DNA from: an uncultured Bilophila sp.
GTDB taxonomy: Bacteria > Desulfobacterota > Desulfovibrionia > Desulfovibrionales > Desulfovibrionaceae
Length of the DNA stretch: 64,000 nucleotides
Direction: 5' to 3'
Assembly (NCBI GenBank): GCA_910585945.1
Contig: CAJUHZ010000005.1
Span: forward strand, 71,563 to 135,562
Below the pieces are notes generated by a model. The model worked only from the letters and a program-made list of their open reading frames with translations, was not told the origin of the DNA and searched no databases. Positions 26,776 to 36,095 of the stretch are shown piece after piece (the first letter of the stretch is position 1; every line of letters begins with the position of its first letter). The translations under genes and the position numbers were made by a program.

Positions 26776-27935
26776 TGTTCTTCCCGCCCCCGACTGTCCG
26801 CCACAAAAACGCGATCCTCCGCAGTGCCGAAGCCGTCCTGAAGGAGGTTGCCCACCACCATGTCGGCCTTTTTGGAAACAAGCTTGCCGCGCACGGAGCG
26901 TTCAAGCCCCGAAGATTCGGCCGCAAAGCCGATGACCTTTTGATCCGCCCGGCGGTCTGCCGCCAGCGTCTTCAAAATATCCGGCGTCGGCGTAAAGCGG
27001 ACAGAAAAACCGTCGGGCGCGTCGCTTTTCTTGAATTTGCCGCTTGCGCCCGGTTCCGGCGCAAAATCCGCCACCGCTGCAGTGAAGACTCCCACATCCG
27101 CACGGGGCCATACGGCGGAGGCCGCTTCAAGCATATCGCGCGCGCTGGTCACGTTGTGTCGGGCAATGCCCTGGGGGAGCCACGGCGTCCCCGGGCCGCA
27201 GACGGCATCCACAACCGCGCCGCGCAACCAGGCGGCTACAGCCACGGAAGCTCCCATGACGCCGGTTGAAGGATTGGTCCAGAAGCGAAGTCCGTCCCAC
27301 GCCTCGCGCGTAGGTCCGAGGGTGACGAGCACGCGTCTTCCCGCCAGGTCTTTCGGCGCGAGGGCACGCAGGCCGGCCAGATAGATTTCCCTGACGTCCG
27401 CGAGCCGTCCCTGTCCTTCTTCCCCGCAGGCGGTGCGTCCGACGCCCGGTTCCACCACCACGCAGCCGCGTTCACGCAACAGGGCCACGTTGGCCCGGGT
27501 GGCCGGGTTGGCCCACATGGCCGGGTTCATGGCCGGGGCCAGCGCCATGCGCCCTTCCCCCATGCCGGAAAACGCCAGAGCCTGGCAGCAAAGGATTTCA
27601 TCCGCCGCGCCGCAGGCCAGACGAGCCAGGGCGGACGCGGATGCGGGCGCAACGACAAAGGCGTCCGCCGTTCGCCCCGGCTCCAGATGCGCGAAGGGCG
27701 ACGGCGCGGACGGATCCTCAAAAATGGAAGTATAGACCGGGGCCGCTCCGAGCGATGCGAAAACCAGCGAACTGATGAAGCGGCGCGCGCCTTCCGTCAG
27801 CGTGACGCTCACAGCCACACCGGCGTCCTGCCAGGCGCGGACAAGATCCGGCGCCTTATATGCCGAAATGGAGCCGCACACGCCAAGATGCAGACGCTTC
27901 CGCTCGCACCGAAAAGCGAGATGCGCGTCGATCAT
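26712..27935 (-). CDS. coaBC: bifunctional phosphopantothenoylcysteine decarboxylase/synthase
   Basis: This makes 4'-phosphopantetheine from phosphopantothenate, cysteine and CTP in coenzyme A synthesis. The 407 residues comprise an N-terminal FMN-dependent CoaC part ('LGVCGSISAYKAPDLVRAW', 'APAMNPAMW', the catalytic Cys region 'GRTACGEEGQGRL') and a C-terminal CoaB part ('VLVTLGPTREAWDGLRFWTNPSTGVMG', 'AAVADFAPE', 'KFKKSD'). ATG 27935 overlaps the stop of the upstream lipoprotein gene by four bases (ATGA), so the two are translationally coupled. Confidence 0.95.
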   Translation of the reverse strand: MIDAHLAFRCERKRLHLGVCGSISAYKAPDLVRAWQDAGVAVSVTLTEGARRFISSLVFASLGAAPVYTSIFEDPSAPSPFAHLEPGRTADAFVVAPASASALARLACGAADEILCCQALAFSGMGEGRMALAPAMNPAMWANPATRANVALLRERGCVVVEPGVGRTACGEEGQGRLADVREIYLAGLRALAPKDLAGRRVLVTLGPTREAWDGLRFWTNPSTGVMGASVAVAAWLRGAVVDAVCGPGTPWLPQGIARHNVTSARDMLEAASAVWPRADVGVFTAAVADFAPEPGASGKFKKSDAPDGFSVRFTPTPDILKTLAADRRADQKVIGFAAESSGLERSVRGKLVSKKADMVVGNLLQDGFGTAEDRVFVADSRGREEQWPSLSKPEVAWRLLSWLLSL

Positions 27936-28489
27936 TGGTTCAATCCCTCCTGACGCACTCCCCCAGGGCTGTTCGTTCCGCTTTCGGGAAGAGGGGTCAG
28001 ATAAAAGGCGGGTTGTCCGCTTCCTTCACCCGATCCCCCGAACGTGCCGCCCGCCGGGACAAGCGCACCTTCATTCAGGCGCGTGGTCACCCAGATCTCC
28101 ATGGCCGTCGTCGTTACCTGATCGTACAGATAGATGACGGTGTAGCGTTGATCCTTTTCATAAATGTGCAGGGTCTTGCCCCCGGCCACCATGCCCCGCA
28201 ACGCCCAGCCGCGCTTGCTCATGTTCTGCATGATCGCATTGGAGAGCGAAGAGCGTTCCACCCTCCCCTGCACCGTGAGCAGGCCAACCTTCGTGCCGTC
28301 CTGCGCCACGGAAATCAGCGTGCGGGAACGATCCACGGACATATCGCTCGGGATGGCGATATCGGGGAACTGATCGTAATAAACCTCGTTCACGTCGCTT
28401 GTCGTTTCAAAGGGATTGGAAAGCGTCATATCCGCGCAACCCGGCAGAAGCAGGGTCGCCAGCAGCGTCAGTACCGGAAGGGTACGCAT
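27932..28489 (-). CDS. putative lipoprotein of unknown function
   Basis: A 185-residue protein with a lipoprotein signal: 'MRTLPVLTLLATLLLPGC', where Cys18 would be lipidated. The mature part has 'SVAQDGTKVGLLTVQGRVERSSLSNAIMQNM' and 'ALRGMVAGGKTLHIYEKDQRYTVIYLYDQ', similar in style to small envelope lipoproteins of Desulfovibrio; I cannot name a family. ATG 28489 with AGGAG upstream is chosen over a longer frame because it starts exactly at the signal peptide. It is the first gene of the coaBC operon. Confidence 0.8.
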   Translation of the reverse strand: MRTLPVLTLLATLLLPGCADMTLSNPFETTSDVNEVYYDQFPDIAIPSDMSVDRSRTLISVAQDGTKVGLLTVQGRVERSSLSNAIMQNMSKRGWALRGMVAGGKTLHIYEKDQRYTVIYLYDQVTTTAMEIWVTTRLNEGALVPAGGTFGGSGEGSGQPAFYLTPLPESGTNSPGGVRQEGLNQ

Positions 28490-28794
28490 GGGAAAACTCC
28501 TTTCACTGGAAAACAGGCAAGCCGCGTTCAACGCCGGCCCGACACGAAAGCACGCGGGCACGCCGCGCGTGGCGCTACCGTAGCGGTTTTCCCGCGCTTC
28601 CGCAAATGAAGGAGGAGCGCCAGGGAGAGCGATCCTGTGCTATCCCCCGTCGGCAAAGGCAACAGCTTCGCCCGCGTTTTGCCCCGTCTGTCTCTGCAAA
28701 GCCGCCGTCTTGCGCCCGACGGCGTTGCAAGGCGTACACTGACCGTATTTCAGCACAACCCGACGCTTACGCATACCGTCCGGAATACGCTCCG
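28490..28794. other. 305-base gap with a degenerate R1 repeat
   Basis: This lies upstream of the lipoprotein gene and downstream of larC, so it holds the lipoprotein promoter. The only recognisable content is a partial R1 copy at 28692-28757 (TGCAAAGCCGCCGTCTTGCG, then GGCGTTGCAAGGC). No gene is seen. Confidence 0.6.
28692..28757 (+). repeat. R1 repeat, degenerate partial copy
   Basis: CTGCAAAGCCG, TTGCGCCCGACGGCGTTGCA and the following A-CACTGACCGTA match the first half of the R1 family at 52540-52605, with several differences. Confidence 0.55.
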
Positions 28795-29670
28795 TCAAAA
28801 CTCACTCGGCGGGCATCCCGCCTGCCGCCCAACCAACGGACCGCAGGCGAAAATGGCCCCGTTGGGAGCGTTGGGAAAAACCCGCGTGCCGTAGACCAGA
28901 GCGCGTTTTTCCACCCGCATGGCGGGCCACGGGCCGAAAACCGCCCCAAACGCGCGCAGCAGGGCAACGGCCGTAGGGGTCACCGTCTCCCCCTCCGCCG
29001 GGAAGGGCCGGACAGGAACGCCTTCCAGGAGTTCCAGCACGGCGGGCGCGGGCACGGGCAGAATCCCGTGCGCGCAGACGACGCTTCCGTCCGCCACCGG
29101 CAACGGACTGACGACAAGGCGCGCCGGAGCGAGGCGGACAAAAAGTTCGCAACTCATGCAGATATCCAGGATACTGTCAAGCGCGCCCACTTCATGGAAG
29201 TGAACTTCCTCCGGCCGCTTTCCGTGCACGGCGGCCTCGGCGTGCGCGATCAGCGCAAACGCCTCGGCGGCCAGGCGCTTGGCGGGGCCGCTCATGCCGC
29301 TCGCTTCAATAAGCGTGAGAATGTCCGTAAGCGCGCGGTGCGCGTGCTGGCGCGGCAGGGAGACCTCCGCGTGCCAGCCGCCAATGTGGTTCACCAGCCG
29401 CCGCGTCAGACGGACGCTTCCGGCCAGTTCGGGCAAGATGGAAACAAGCGCCTCGTTCAGGGCGCTCTCGTCACAATCCGTCATGCGCAGGAGACCGGCA
29501 AGAAACATGTCGCCGGACAAACCGGAGTGCGCGCGTATCGTCAGCACGCGGGCAGGTTCGCCGTCCCCCGTTGCAACCGTTCTGTCCGCATGGACATGCT
29601 CGTGGCCATGTTCATGATCATGCGCATGACCGCAATCACCCTGCCCGCTTTGCCGAGCGTCTTCCTTCAT
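28795..29670 (-). CDS. larC: nickel-pincer cofactor biosynthesis protein LarC (LarC1-like)
   Basis: LarC inserts nickel into the pyridinium dithiocarboxylate mononucleotide cofactor of lactate racemase and related enzymes. The 291 residues have a His-rich N terminus (HAHDHEHGHEHVHADR, about 15-30) that may hold nickel, then the LarC1 core ('HSGLSGDMFLAGLL', 'HAHRALTDI', 'VHFHEVGALDSILDI', 'ILPVPAPAVLELL'). Full LarC is about 400 residues or more; the C-terminal LarC2 domain is missing, and no fragment of it follows in the 233 bases downstream. ATG 29670 overlaps the larB stop (ATGA). Confidence 0.9.
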   Translation of the reverse strand: MKEDARQSGQGDCGHAHDHEHGHEHVHADRTVATGDGEPARVLTIRAHSGLSGDMFLAGLLRMTDCDESALNEALVSILPELAGSVRLTRRLVNHIGGWHAEVSLPRQHAHRALTDILTLIEASGMSGPAKRLAAEAFALIAHAEAAVHGKRPEEVHFHEVGALDSILDICMSCELFVRLAPARLVVSPLPVADGSVVCAHGILPVPAPAVLELLEGVPVRPFPAEGETVTPTAVALLRAFGAVFGPWPAMRVEKRALVYGTRVFPNAPNGAIFACGPLVGRQAGCPPSEF

Positions 29671-30320
29671 AAGGCGTTCACCACTCTGGCGGCGGCACAG
29701 GCCGCGCCGTAACCGTTATCAATGTTCATGATCGCCACGCCCGGCGCGCAGCTGCACAGCATGCTCGTCAACGCGGTCTGCCCGTTGCGGGCCATGCCGT
29801 AACCTACCGAAGTCGGCACCCCGAAAATCGGCTTTGAGGTAAGCCCGCCCAGGACGCTGGCCAGCGCGGCGTCCAGGCCGGCCGCCACAATCACCGCGTC
29901 AAAGGCATTGATTTCTTCCAGCCGTTGCGCAAGCCGCCACAGACCAGCCACGCCGCAGTCCTCGAACACCTTGTGGGCGATGCCGAGATAGGCCAGCGTT
30001 CGCGCGGCTTCCCAGGCGACAAAGCCGTCGGCTGTGCCGGCGGAGACAACAGCAACCCTGCCCCTGGCCCTTGCCGGCAGGGTTTCCCCGAAAGCCGTGC
30101 GGGAGAGAGGGTGATAGTCGTACTTCTCCCGCACGGAAGCGGGCATCTCCTCAAAGACCTCCGCAGCCAGCCGGGTAAAAAGAATGGGACAGCCCGATCC
30201 CCTGCCGAAACGGGCAAGCAGGTCGGCAACGGCGTCAAGGGGTTTCCCTTCGCAAAAAACCGCTTCGGGCAGGCCGATGCGCGCCGCGCGCGAATGATCA
30301 AAAAGAATGCCGTGATCCAT
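29667..30320 (-). CDS. larB: LarB, pyridinium-3,5-biscarboxylate synthase
   Basis: This carboxylates nicotinate adenine dinucleotide, the first step of nickel-pincer cofactor synthesis. The family is related to PurE: 'ARGRVAVVSAGTADGFVAWEAARTL', 'DAVIVAAGLDAALASVLGGL' and 'PIFGVPTSVGYG'. Start M at 30320 (MDHGILFDHSRAARIG) is preferred, since the family begins near here; an ATG at 30344 and a TTG at 30377 are in frame. It is coupled to larC downstream and follows the Tat-exported DUF362 gene. LarA, LarE and a nickel transporter are not in the window. Confidence 0.92.
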   Translation of the reverse strand: MDHGILFDHSRAARIGLPEAVFCEGKPLDAVADLLARFGRGSGCPILFTRLAAEVFEEMPASVREKYDYHPLSRTAFGETLPARARGRVAVVSAGTADGFVAWEAARTLAYLGIAHKVFEDCGVAGLWRLAQRLEEINAFDAVIVAAGLDAALASVLGGLTSKPIFGVPTSVGYGMARNGQTALTSMLCSCAPGVAIMNIDNGYGAACAAARVVNAL

Positions 30321-30373
30321 ACCATCGTCACCACGGGTAAACATCTTGTGCGCCGTGTTCCGCGTTCCGGCGT

Positions 30374-31342
30374 TCAAAGAGTAACCAAATCGTACTGGTC
30401 ATGCCCCATCCCCTGTTCCTTCATGTAGGAAAGTTGCCGCAAGCCCGAACGGGACTCGATACGCTCCACCATGTGCGCGCGGATATCTTCCGGCAACCCG
30501 TAAATCATGTCCACAGACGCCTGATCCACGGCCAGAATATCCGTAGACGCCAGAATGCCCAAGTCGGGCAGACGCACCGGCTCGGCGTTGACGCCTTCGC
30601 AGTCACAGCTTACGGACATGTTGCGCAGCACATTGATATAGGCGATGCGCGGGCCGAAATGGTTCATGACAGCCTTGCCGCCTTCCACCATGCGTTCCAT
30701 GAAGGCCGGACCGCCCGCCCATACCTGATCCCCTTCCCGGTGCAGTTGCTCCTTGCCCTTTGCCCCCGAAGCGCACCCGATGGCGATATTCTTGAGCGAA
30801 CCGCCAAAGCCGCCCATGGTATGCCCCTTGAAGTGCGTGAGGACCAGCATGGAATCATAGTTGAGGAGATGCTTGCCCACCGCGACTTCCTTAAGGCGCT
30901 TCCCGCCGGGAATGGGCAGGCTGACGTCGCCGTCCTCGTCCATGATGTCCACCGGGCAGAATGTCCAGCCGTTGGTCTCCAGCGTCTTGCGGTGGCCCTC
31001 TGTAGTCTGGCGTGGGCTGTTGTACAAGACGTTGCATTCCACAATGCGCGCGTTTGGCGTCCGCTCCATGAGCGCCCTGACCCATTCGCGGGGAAGAATG
31101 TTCGGACCGTTGGGTTCGCCCGTGTGCAGCTTGACGGCGATGTTGCCTGTCAGCCCCCCATTGATCCGCTCATAAATCTTCAGCAGCCCCTTCGCGCTGA
31201 GATCCCGCGTGAAGAAAACCGTGGCCCTTGCTTCGGGCGCGGCACAAAAACCATCCATGCGGGGGAAGGCCCCCACAGCAAGAGCACTTGCGGCAAGAGC
31301 GCCACTTTTCAGAAAAAGACGACGGGAAAACCGGCTGCTCAT
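30374..31342 (-). CDS. Tat-exported DUF362 protein
   Basis: About 322 residues. The N terminus 'SRFSRRLFLKSGALAASALAVG' is a twin-arginine signal (SRRLFLK), so a folded, probably cofactor-bearing protein is exported. The body is DUF362: 'NIAVKLHTGEPNGPNILPREWVRALM', 'MLVLTHFKGHTMGGFGGSLKNIAIG' and 'LDILAVDQASVDMIY'-type segments. No ferredoxin cluster is fused to it, but scattered Cys residues ('SVSCDCEG') could bind metal. Of two close ATGs, 31342 is preferred because GGAG lies eight bases before it. It precedes larB and larC on the same strand. Confidence 0.88.
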   Translation of the reverse strand: MSSRFSRRLFLKSGALAASALAVGAFPRMDGFCAAPEARATVFFTRDLSAKGLLKIYERINGGLTGNIAVKLHTGEPNGPNILPREWVRALMERTPNARIVECNVLYNSPRQTTEGHRKTLETNGWTFCPVDIMDEDGDVSLPIPGGKRLKEVAVGKHLLNYDSMLVLTHFKGHTMGGFGGSLKNIAIGCASGAKGKEQLHREGDQVWAGGPAFMERMVEGGKAVMNHFGPRIAYINVLRNMSVSCDCEGVNAEPVRLPDLGILASTDILAVDQASVDMIYGLPEDIRAHMVERIESRSGLRQLSYMKEQGMGHDQYDLVTL

Positions 31343-31504
31343 CTCCATACTCCTTTATCTCTGGCACTACAGTTGAAATGCCATGCATTCCGAGGCTGAA
31401 CCGATACAGAATACTCATTTCAACAATGGATATTCATGGCGCATGGTAACTGACGCAACTGTTGAGCGACAGTGCCGATTCTCTCGCAATCTTGCCCGAT
31501 TCTC

Positions 31505-32335
31505 TCAATACGCAGACTCACTCCCCCATGCCGCCCTGTCAGCAAGCGCCACGAGACGGCCGGAACAGGGGCGTACCTGTTGAGCCGGCAGTGTCGGCGC
31601 GGAAAAGGCATCAAGCACACGGTGCAAGACAGCGCTTTTTTCCGCCCCACAGACCATCAGCAGGCAAAGACGGGCCGCATTGATGACCGGCAAGGTCAAC
31701 GTCAGCCGGGGGATGGTTTCGCCGGGCGCGCCTCCTGGGGCAGGACCAGAAGCGGCGACGGTCAGACGCGTGCGCTCCTCCAGGGCTGAACTGCCGGGAA
31801 AAAGGGAAGCCGTGTGACCGTCAGCGCCCATGCCGAGGATCACGCAATCAAGACGCGGAATGGGCCAGATTCCTCCCCTGCCCTCCGCACTTTCCGCGTG
31901 ATGCCTTGATGCGCACTCCCCAAGCGGCCTCGCCTGTTCGTACAACAACCGTTCATAGGCGCGGGCGGCTGCTTCGGGCGCCTCCTCGCCCCGCATACGG
32001 AACAGAGCCGGCCGGTGAGGAAGATCCGCGAACAGTTCGCGCCACGCCAGGCCGAAATTGCTGTTCGCATGTTCCGGCGGCACGCAACGTTCGTCGACCC
32101 AAAAAACCCGGACCCGCTGCCAGTCAAGGCCCGTGTTCATCCGCTCCGGCTCGCGCAGGCGGCGAAACAGGTGCAGGGGCGTGCTCCCGCCCGAGAGGGC
32201 GAGCGTGAACACCCCACGCGCCCGTACAGCCCGAGCGCACGCGCGGCCGACAATATCCGCGGCGTATGCCCCCACGGCCGAGGGATCGGCCAGCACATGC
32301 GCGCGCACGCGGCGCGCCGTATGTTCCGGCATCAT
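31505..32335 (-). CDS. pgl: 6-phosphogluconolactonase
   Basis: This hydrolyses 6-phosphogluconolactone in the oxidative pentose phosphate pathway. The 276-residue protein of the DevB/Pgl type has 'FTLALSGGSTPLHLFRRL', 'VRVFWVDERCVPPEHANSNFGLAW', 'LDCVILGMGADGHTASLFPGS' (catalytic-site motif) and 'RLTLTLPVINAARLCLLMVCG'. ATG 32335 overlaps the stop of the upstream channel gene (ATGA). It is the last gene of a five-to-six-gene minus-strand run; no zwf or gnd is nearby. Confidence 0.94.
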   Translation of the reverse strand: MMPEHTARRVRAHVLADPSAVGAYAADIVGRACARAVRARGVFTLALSGGSTPLHLFRRLREPERMNTGLDWQRVRVFWVDERCVPPEHANSNFGLAWRELFADLPHRPALFRMRGEEAPEAAARAYERLLYEQARPLGECASRHHAESAEGRGGIWPIPRLDCVILGMGADGHTASLFPGSSALEERTRLTVAASGPAPGGAPGETIPRLTLTLPVINAARLCLLMVCGAEKSAVLHRVLDAFSAPTLPAQQVRPCSGRLVALADRAAWGSESAY

Positions 32336-34848
32336 TGCACGCCCTTCCCGGCGCGATCCGCCTCGTTTCCGCCTGCCGGCCCCGTCTCGGCAACATGCGC
32401 CTCCAGTACGGATACGCCCCCGGCATCTCCGGATCGTCCCTTCTGATCGGGCGGAACAAGCCGGGCGGCGCTTTCCTCGTGCAAATGGATATCCATCTGC
32501 GGGAAAGGCATTTCCACCCCGTGTTCCGCAAAGACACGATCAATGGCCACCCGCAAATCCGTGGAAATGTCCACTCCATGCGCAATGTCCGCGATCCAGA
32601 AGCGAAGCTCGAAGTTCAGGGAACTGCTTGCAAAATCCGTAAACAGCACGGAGGGCGGCGGATAGGCCAAAACATTGGGATGTTCCTCCGCCGTCTGCCG
32701 GAGCAGGCGGATCGCGAGCTGCACATCCGTTCCGTACGCCGCGCCGACGGCGATGCTCCGGCGCACCATGCGGCCGTTGCGGGTCCAGTTGGTCAATCTT
32801 CCGGACAAAAACTCCGCGTTGGGGATAAAAATGACGGCGTTGTCCGGCGTTTCCACCATCGTGGAACGCACATTGATCCGCTTGACCGTACCTGTGAGAT
32901 TCCCGCCCACCTCGATCACGTCGCCTTCACGCAGGGTCTGCCCGAAAATGATCAACAACCCGCTGATAAAGTTGTTGATGATGTTTTGGAGACCAAAACC
33001 GATCCCCACACTGAGACCGCCGGCCACAACGGCCAGACTGGTCAGGCTGAAACCAAGCGCGCTCAGGGCATACAGGCCGAACAGCCCCCACAGAGCATAG
33101 GTGAACACCACCTGGATCGGACCAATCAGATCCGTCCGCACGCCCTGCCGGGGCAGTTCTCCAATAAACGAACGGCCAACCGAAATGAACGAACGGGTCA
33201 CATAAAACGCACTCAGGATAAGCAGCACCTGGAGCATGTTGAAGGTGGTCTTGCCCACGCTCACATCCAGGTTCGCCATGTGCGTCAGCAGGTACGATCC
33301 GCCCGGATACGCCAAAATCCACAGCCCGGTGGCCAGCGTGGTCACAACCAGAACCGCCGGCAAGACAAGGGCCAGCGCCAGACCGCTGATGAGCGCCTTG
33401 AACCCCTCCTGCGGCAGATGGGCGGACACCAGATTGGTCAGCCGCATGAACCCCACCGCCTGCTGAACGCACACGGCCAGAGCGGCGTATGCCATGCATG
33501 TGAGAATAGACAGCCGCCCCCACCCGAGCAGCGTCATGATCAGCGCGAGCCACAAAATCCCGATATGACCGCGCAGCACATGAATCACCAGAGGAAAGGG
33601 AAGATCCGGCAGGGGACGTCTGTGCGCCAGCCACAAGCTCCCGCCCAAAACCAGGATCCACAAACCGCCAAGCATGCCGCTCGGCAAATTGAGGAACAAC
33701 AGCACAAGACCTGCGAGCAACGGGGTGAAAAGAGGCCAGAGGGGCGACCGCCTCTGCAAGTCCGGACGGTTGAAGGCGTACAGATCCCAGGCGAGGGCCA
33801 TTTGCCCCATGCTCATGAGCAAGGTGCCGATGACGGAGAGAATCCGGTAGGTTCCGCTGGCGGGCGTCCAGGCTGCAAAATGAAAGAGCAGGCCGGCGCA
33901 CAAGACCGGGAGGCTGTGCGCGCTCAGACGCAGCCAGCCGTCGCGCAACGCCGCCGGCCAGCGGGAGGCCAGACGGCGGGAACCAAAGACCAGCCCCGCA
34001 AGGGGAACGGCAAAGACAAGGGCACGCAGGATCACGTTGAACCAGGCGGCAACGCCCCGCGGCATTTCCGAGTCCATACGAAGGGCGAACGTTTGCCGCA
34101 GAGCGATCAGCCCGTTCCTGACCTTGCCCCATGTCGCCACATCGTAAAGTTTGCCACTCCGATCCAGATAGTAGGACTGCCACAGCCTGGGAATGGCTTC
34201 CACAAGCTGTTGCCGCTGTCGGACAATTTTTTCGGTCAGGCTTCTGGCCGGGGCCAGCACGCTGTTCAAACGGTTCCGGATCAGCTTCAGCCGGTTTTGC
34301 GTCCGCTCAAGGCTTTTCAGGAAGGCACGCAGGTCGGCGGTGCCCTCGGCCGGATCGGAAGCCCCTGGCGTTCCTTCCCCCAGGGAAGCGACTTCCTCCA
34401 GCCGCGCCTTGAGATCGTTCAGATTTCCTTCCAGCGGATTCATGGCGGCTGCAAGTTGCTCCTCCAGGCGCAGGAGCCATTCGGCCACAACGGTCAGTTC
34501 CGTGGGCAGTCCGCCGCTTACGCTGGCGATGGTCACAAGCCGCCGGTACTCTTCCTCTATGCCGCCCAACTCCGCATTGAGCCTGTCCGAAGCCGCGGGC
34601 AGGGTTTCAAGCAGACCGCTCAGGCCCGCATCAATGGCCGCAAGATCATTGAGCCGCGTCTTGAAGAGAATATCCCAAAGACCATGGGCGGTATCCGGGG
34701 GTTGCCCAATCCGAGAGGCGTCATCGGCAGTCTCCACCCCCCAGGCGCAGGGCGGATGGGGAACGAGAGCCGCAGCCGCATACAGCACAAGGGCCAGGAA
34801 GCCGATATGCAGCCCTCTTCGCAAACCGGATCCCGTTCTCGGAGTCAT
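32332..34848 (-). CDS. MscS-type mechanosensitive channel with long N-terminal region
   Basis: An 838-residue membrane protein that would release osmolytes on hypo-osmotic shock. It has a signal peptide (about 1-36), a periplasmic helical region (about 45-260), many membrane segments, then the MscS core: the pore helix 'SVGIGFGLQNIINNFISGLLIIFGQ' and 'REGDVIEVGGNLTGTVKRINVRST' of the beta domain. The layout resembles MscK/YbdG-like large members. ATG 34848 overlaps the stop of the upstream gene by four bases. Confidence 0.93.
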   Translation of the reverse strand: MTPRTGSGLRRGLHIGFLALVLYAAAALVPHPPCAWGVETADDASRIGQPPDTAHGLWDILFKTRLNDLAAIDAGLSGLLETLPAASDRLNAELGGIEEEYRRLVTIASVSGGLPTELTVVAEWLLRLEEQLAAAMNPLEGNLNDLKARLEEVASLGEGTPGASDPAEGTADLRAFLKSLERTQNRLKLIRNRLNSVLAPARSLTEKIVRQRQQLVEAIPRLWQSYYLDRSGKLYDVATWGKVRNGLIALRQTFALRMDSEMPRGVAAWFNVILRALVFAVPLAGLVFGSRRLASRWPAALRDGWLRLSAHSLPVLCAGLLFHFAAWTPASGTYRILSVIGTLLMSMGQMALAWDLYAFNRPDLQRRSPLWPLFTPLLAGLVLLFLNLPSGMLGGLWILVLGGSLWLAHRRPLPDLPFPLVIHVLRGHIGILWLALIMTLLGWGRLSILTCMAYAALAVCVQQAVGFMRLTNLVSAHLPQEGFKALISGLALALVLPAVLVVTTLATGLWILAYPGGSYLLTHMANLDVSVGKTTFNMLQVLLILSAFYVTRSFISVGRSFIGELPRQGVRTDLIGPIQVVFTYALWGLFGLYALSALGFSLTSLAVVAGGLSVGIGFGLQNIINNFISGLLIIFGQTLREGDVIEVGGNLTGTVKRINVRSTMVETPDNAVIFIPNAEFLSGRLTNWTRNGRMVRRSIAVGAAYGTDVQLAIRLLRQTAEEHPNVLAYPPPSVLFTDFASSSLNFELRFWIADIAHGVDISTDLRVAIDRVFAEHGVEMPFPQMDIHLHEESAARLVPPDQKGRSGDAGGVSVLEAHVAETGPAGGNEADRAGKGVQ

Positions 34849-36053
34849 CGCAGCAACTTGTCCAGATCGCTTTGCGGGCGTTCATGGATCATGCGCCCGT
34901 TGCTCAACGAGACAGCGGAAAGTTTGACGGAACACGAGAGCGAAGGTTCGGCCAGAAGCCGGCGCGTCTGCTCAAGATCACGCGGCAATTCCAACTGCCA
35001 CAACTGCGAAAACGGATCCCCCGGTTCGACAATCTTGGTGGTGTTCAACGGAACGGAGGCCGCCAGGGAACCATCCTGCCCGTACAACATGCAGGACATG
35101 CCGGCGCTCATCAGCTTGTACCGCCCGATGTTGACGCCCTCCAGCGTGATCACCAGCGGCACGTCCGACTCGGCCCCAAGATTTTTGGCCAGAAAAGCCT
35201 TACAGGACAATACCTGATAATGCTTGTGCATGATATCAAGGCGGCGTCTGTTCTCGGCGCGGAACCCGGTGACGACGCGCTCGCGCCAGGTATCCAGCGC
35301 CTTGTCATGCGTCCGCACAAGTTCTCTGGCGTTGGCCACGCCGATGACGCGCCAGCCGTTGGAAGTATTGTGCATGGCCAGCCTGATCGGCGTTTCGTAA
35401 CCGGCATCGCCGTGCCTGACCGTGGTGGTCAAAAGGCCAAGCGAATCGTCTCCCCCCGTAACGTAAAACGGGGAGTGCGCGAGTTGCCAGACAAAATCGT
35501 CCGGCAGGAAAGCCGGTCGCTGCTCAAGCGGAACGGGCTTTGAGGTTGCGTCGTCCCAGCCCTGCGCGGCCGCCTTTTTGGCGCGCTCCCGCTGGAGGGC
35601 CTTGGCGATGGCGGCGCGTACCTCTTTGGGGAGATCCTTTGATCCCGCCGCCTCTTCTTTCCCGGCGGCTCCCTCCTCCTGTTCCGGAGAAGCGGCCTGT
35701 TCCTTTTCACTCTCGCCTGAAGCTTCGGAGCGGAAAGCGGCGAGCAGCTCCTTTTGCACAGCTTCGGAGATCGCGCGGCGTTCGTCCCCATCCCGCTTGC
35801 CGCTGTTTTTGACTTCAAGAATCGCATCAGCAAACCCAAGCGAAAGCATGTTGAAGTCAATATACCTGTTCAGTTGCTCCATGTCGCGCGCCGCAAGGGC
35901 GGCGTTGAGAGCAGCGGTCGCTTCTTCCAGACTTTCATGATGGAAGGCGCGGTACAGAAAAAAAAGAGAAGGCGCGGCCACGAGAAAAAACGCGACAAGA
36001 CCGATGCCCACGCGCCGTTTGCGCGGCATGTTCCGCAAAGAAAAACCCGACAT
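34845..36053 (-). CDS. membrane-anchored protein of unknown function
   Basis: A 402-residue protein with a short basic cytoplasmic N terminus, one membrane segment (about 15-36) and a large outer domain. Residues about 110-165 are Glu/Ala/Lys-rich ('SEKEQAASPEQEEGAAGKEEA') and probably form a coil or linker. The first outer part ('LNAALAARDMEQLNRYIDFNMLSLGFADAILE') is DUF2939-like in style. The last 150 residues look like a beta-rich domain. ATG 36053 follows GGAGG. It is coupled to the channel gene downstream, so it may act with it. Confidence 0.8.
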   Translation of the reverse strand: MSGFSLRNMPRKRRVGIGLVAFFLVAAPSLFFLYRAFHHESLEEATAALNAALAARDMEQLNRYIDFNMLSLGFADAILEVKNSGKRDGDERRAISEAVQKELLAAFRSEASGESEKEQAASPEQEEGAAGKEEAAGSKDLPKEVRAAIAKALQRERAKKAAAQGWDDATSKPVPLEQRPAFLPDDFVWQLAHSPFYVTGGDDSLGLLTTTVRHGDAGYETPIRLAMHNTSNGWRVIGVANARELVRTHDKALDTWRERVVTGFRAENRRRLDIMHKHYQVLSCKAFLAKNLGAESDVPLVITLEGVNIGRYKLMSAGMSCMLYGQDGSLAASVPLNTTKIVEPGDPFSQLWQLELPRDLEQTRRLLAEPSLSCSVKLSAVSLSNGRMIHERPQSDLDKLLR

Positions 36054-36095
36054 GGATTCCTCCGGTTCGCAAATTCGATGTGCCGGCGCGGGGCG

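Noticed and set aside
30374..31342. Reading the Tat DUF362 protein as a ferredoxin-fused MauM/NapG-type protein
   Set aside because: No CxxCxxCxxxC clusters are present.
32266..35217. Long open frame (983 codons) opposite the MscS channel gene
   Set aside because: Low-complexity His/Gln/Arg/Pro-rich translation, no ribosome site, and it crosses three real genes on the other strand.
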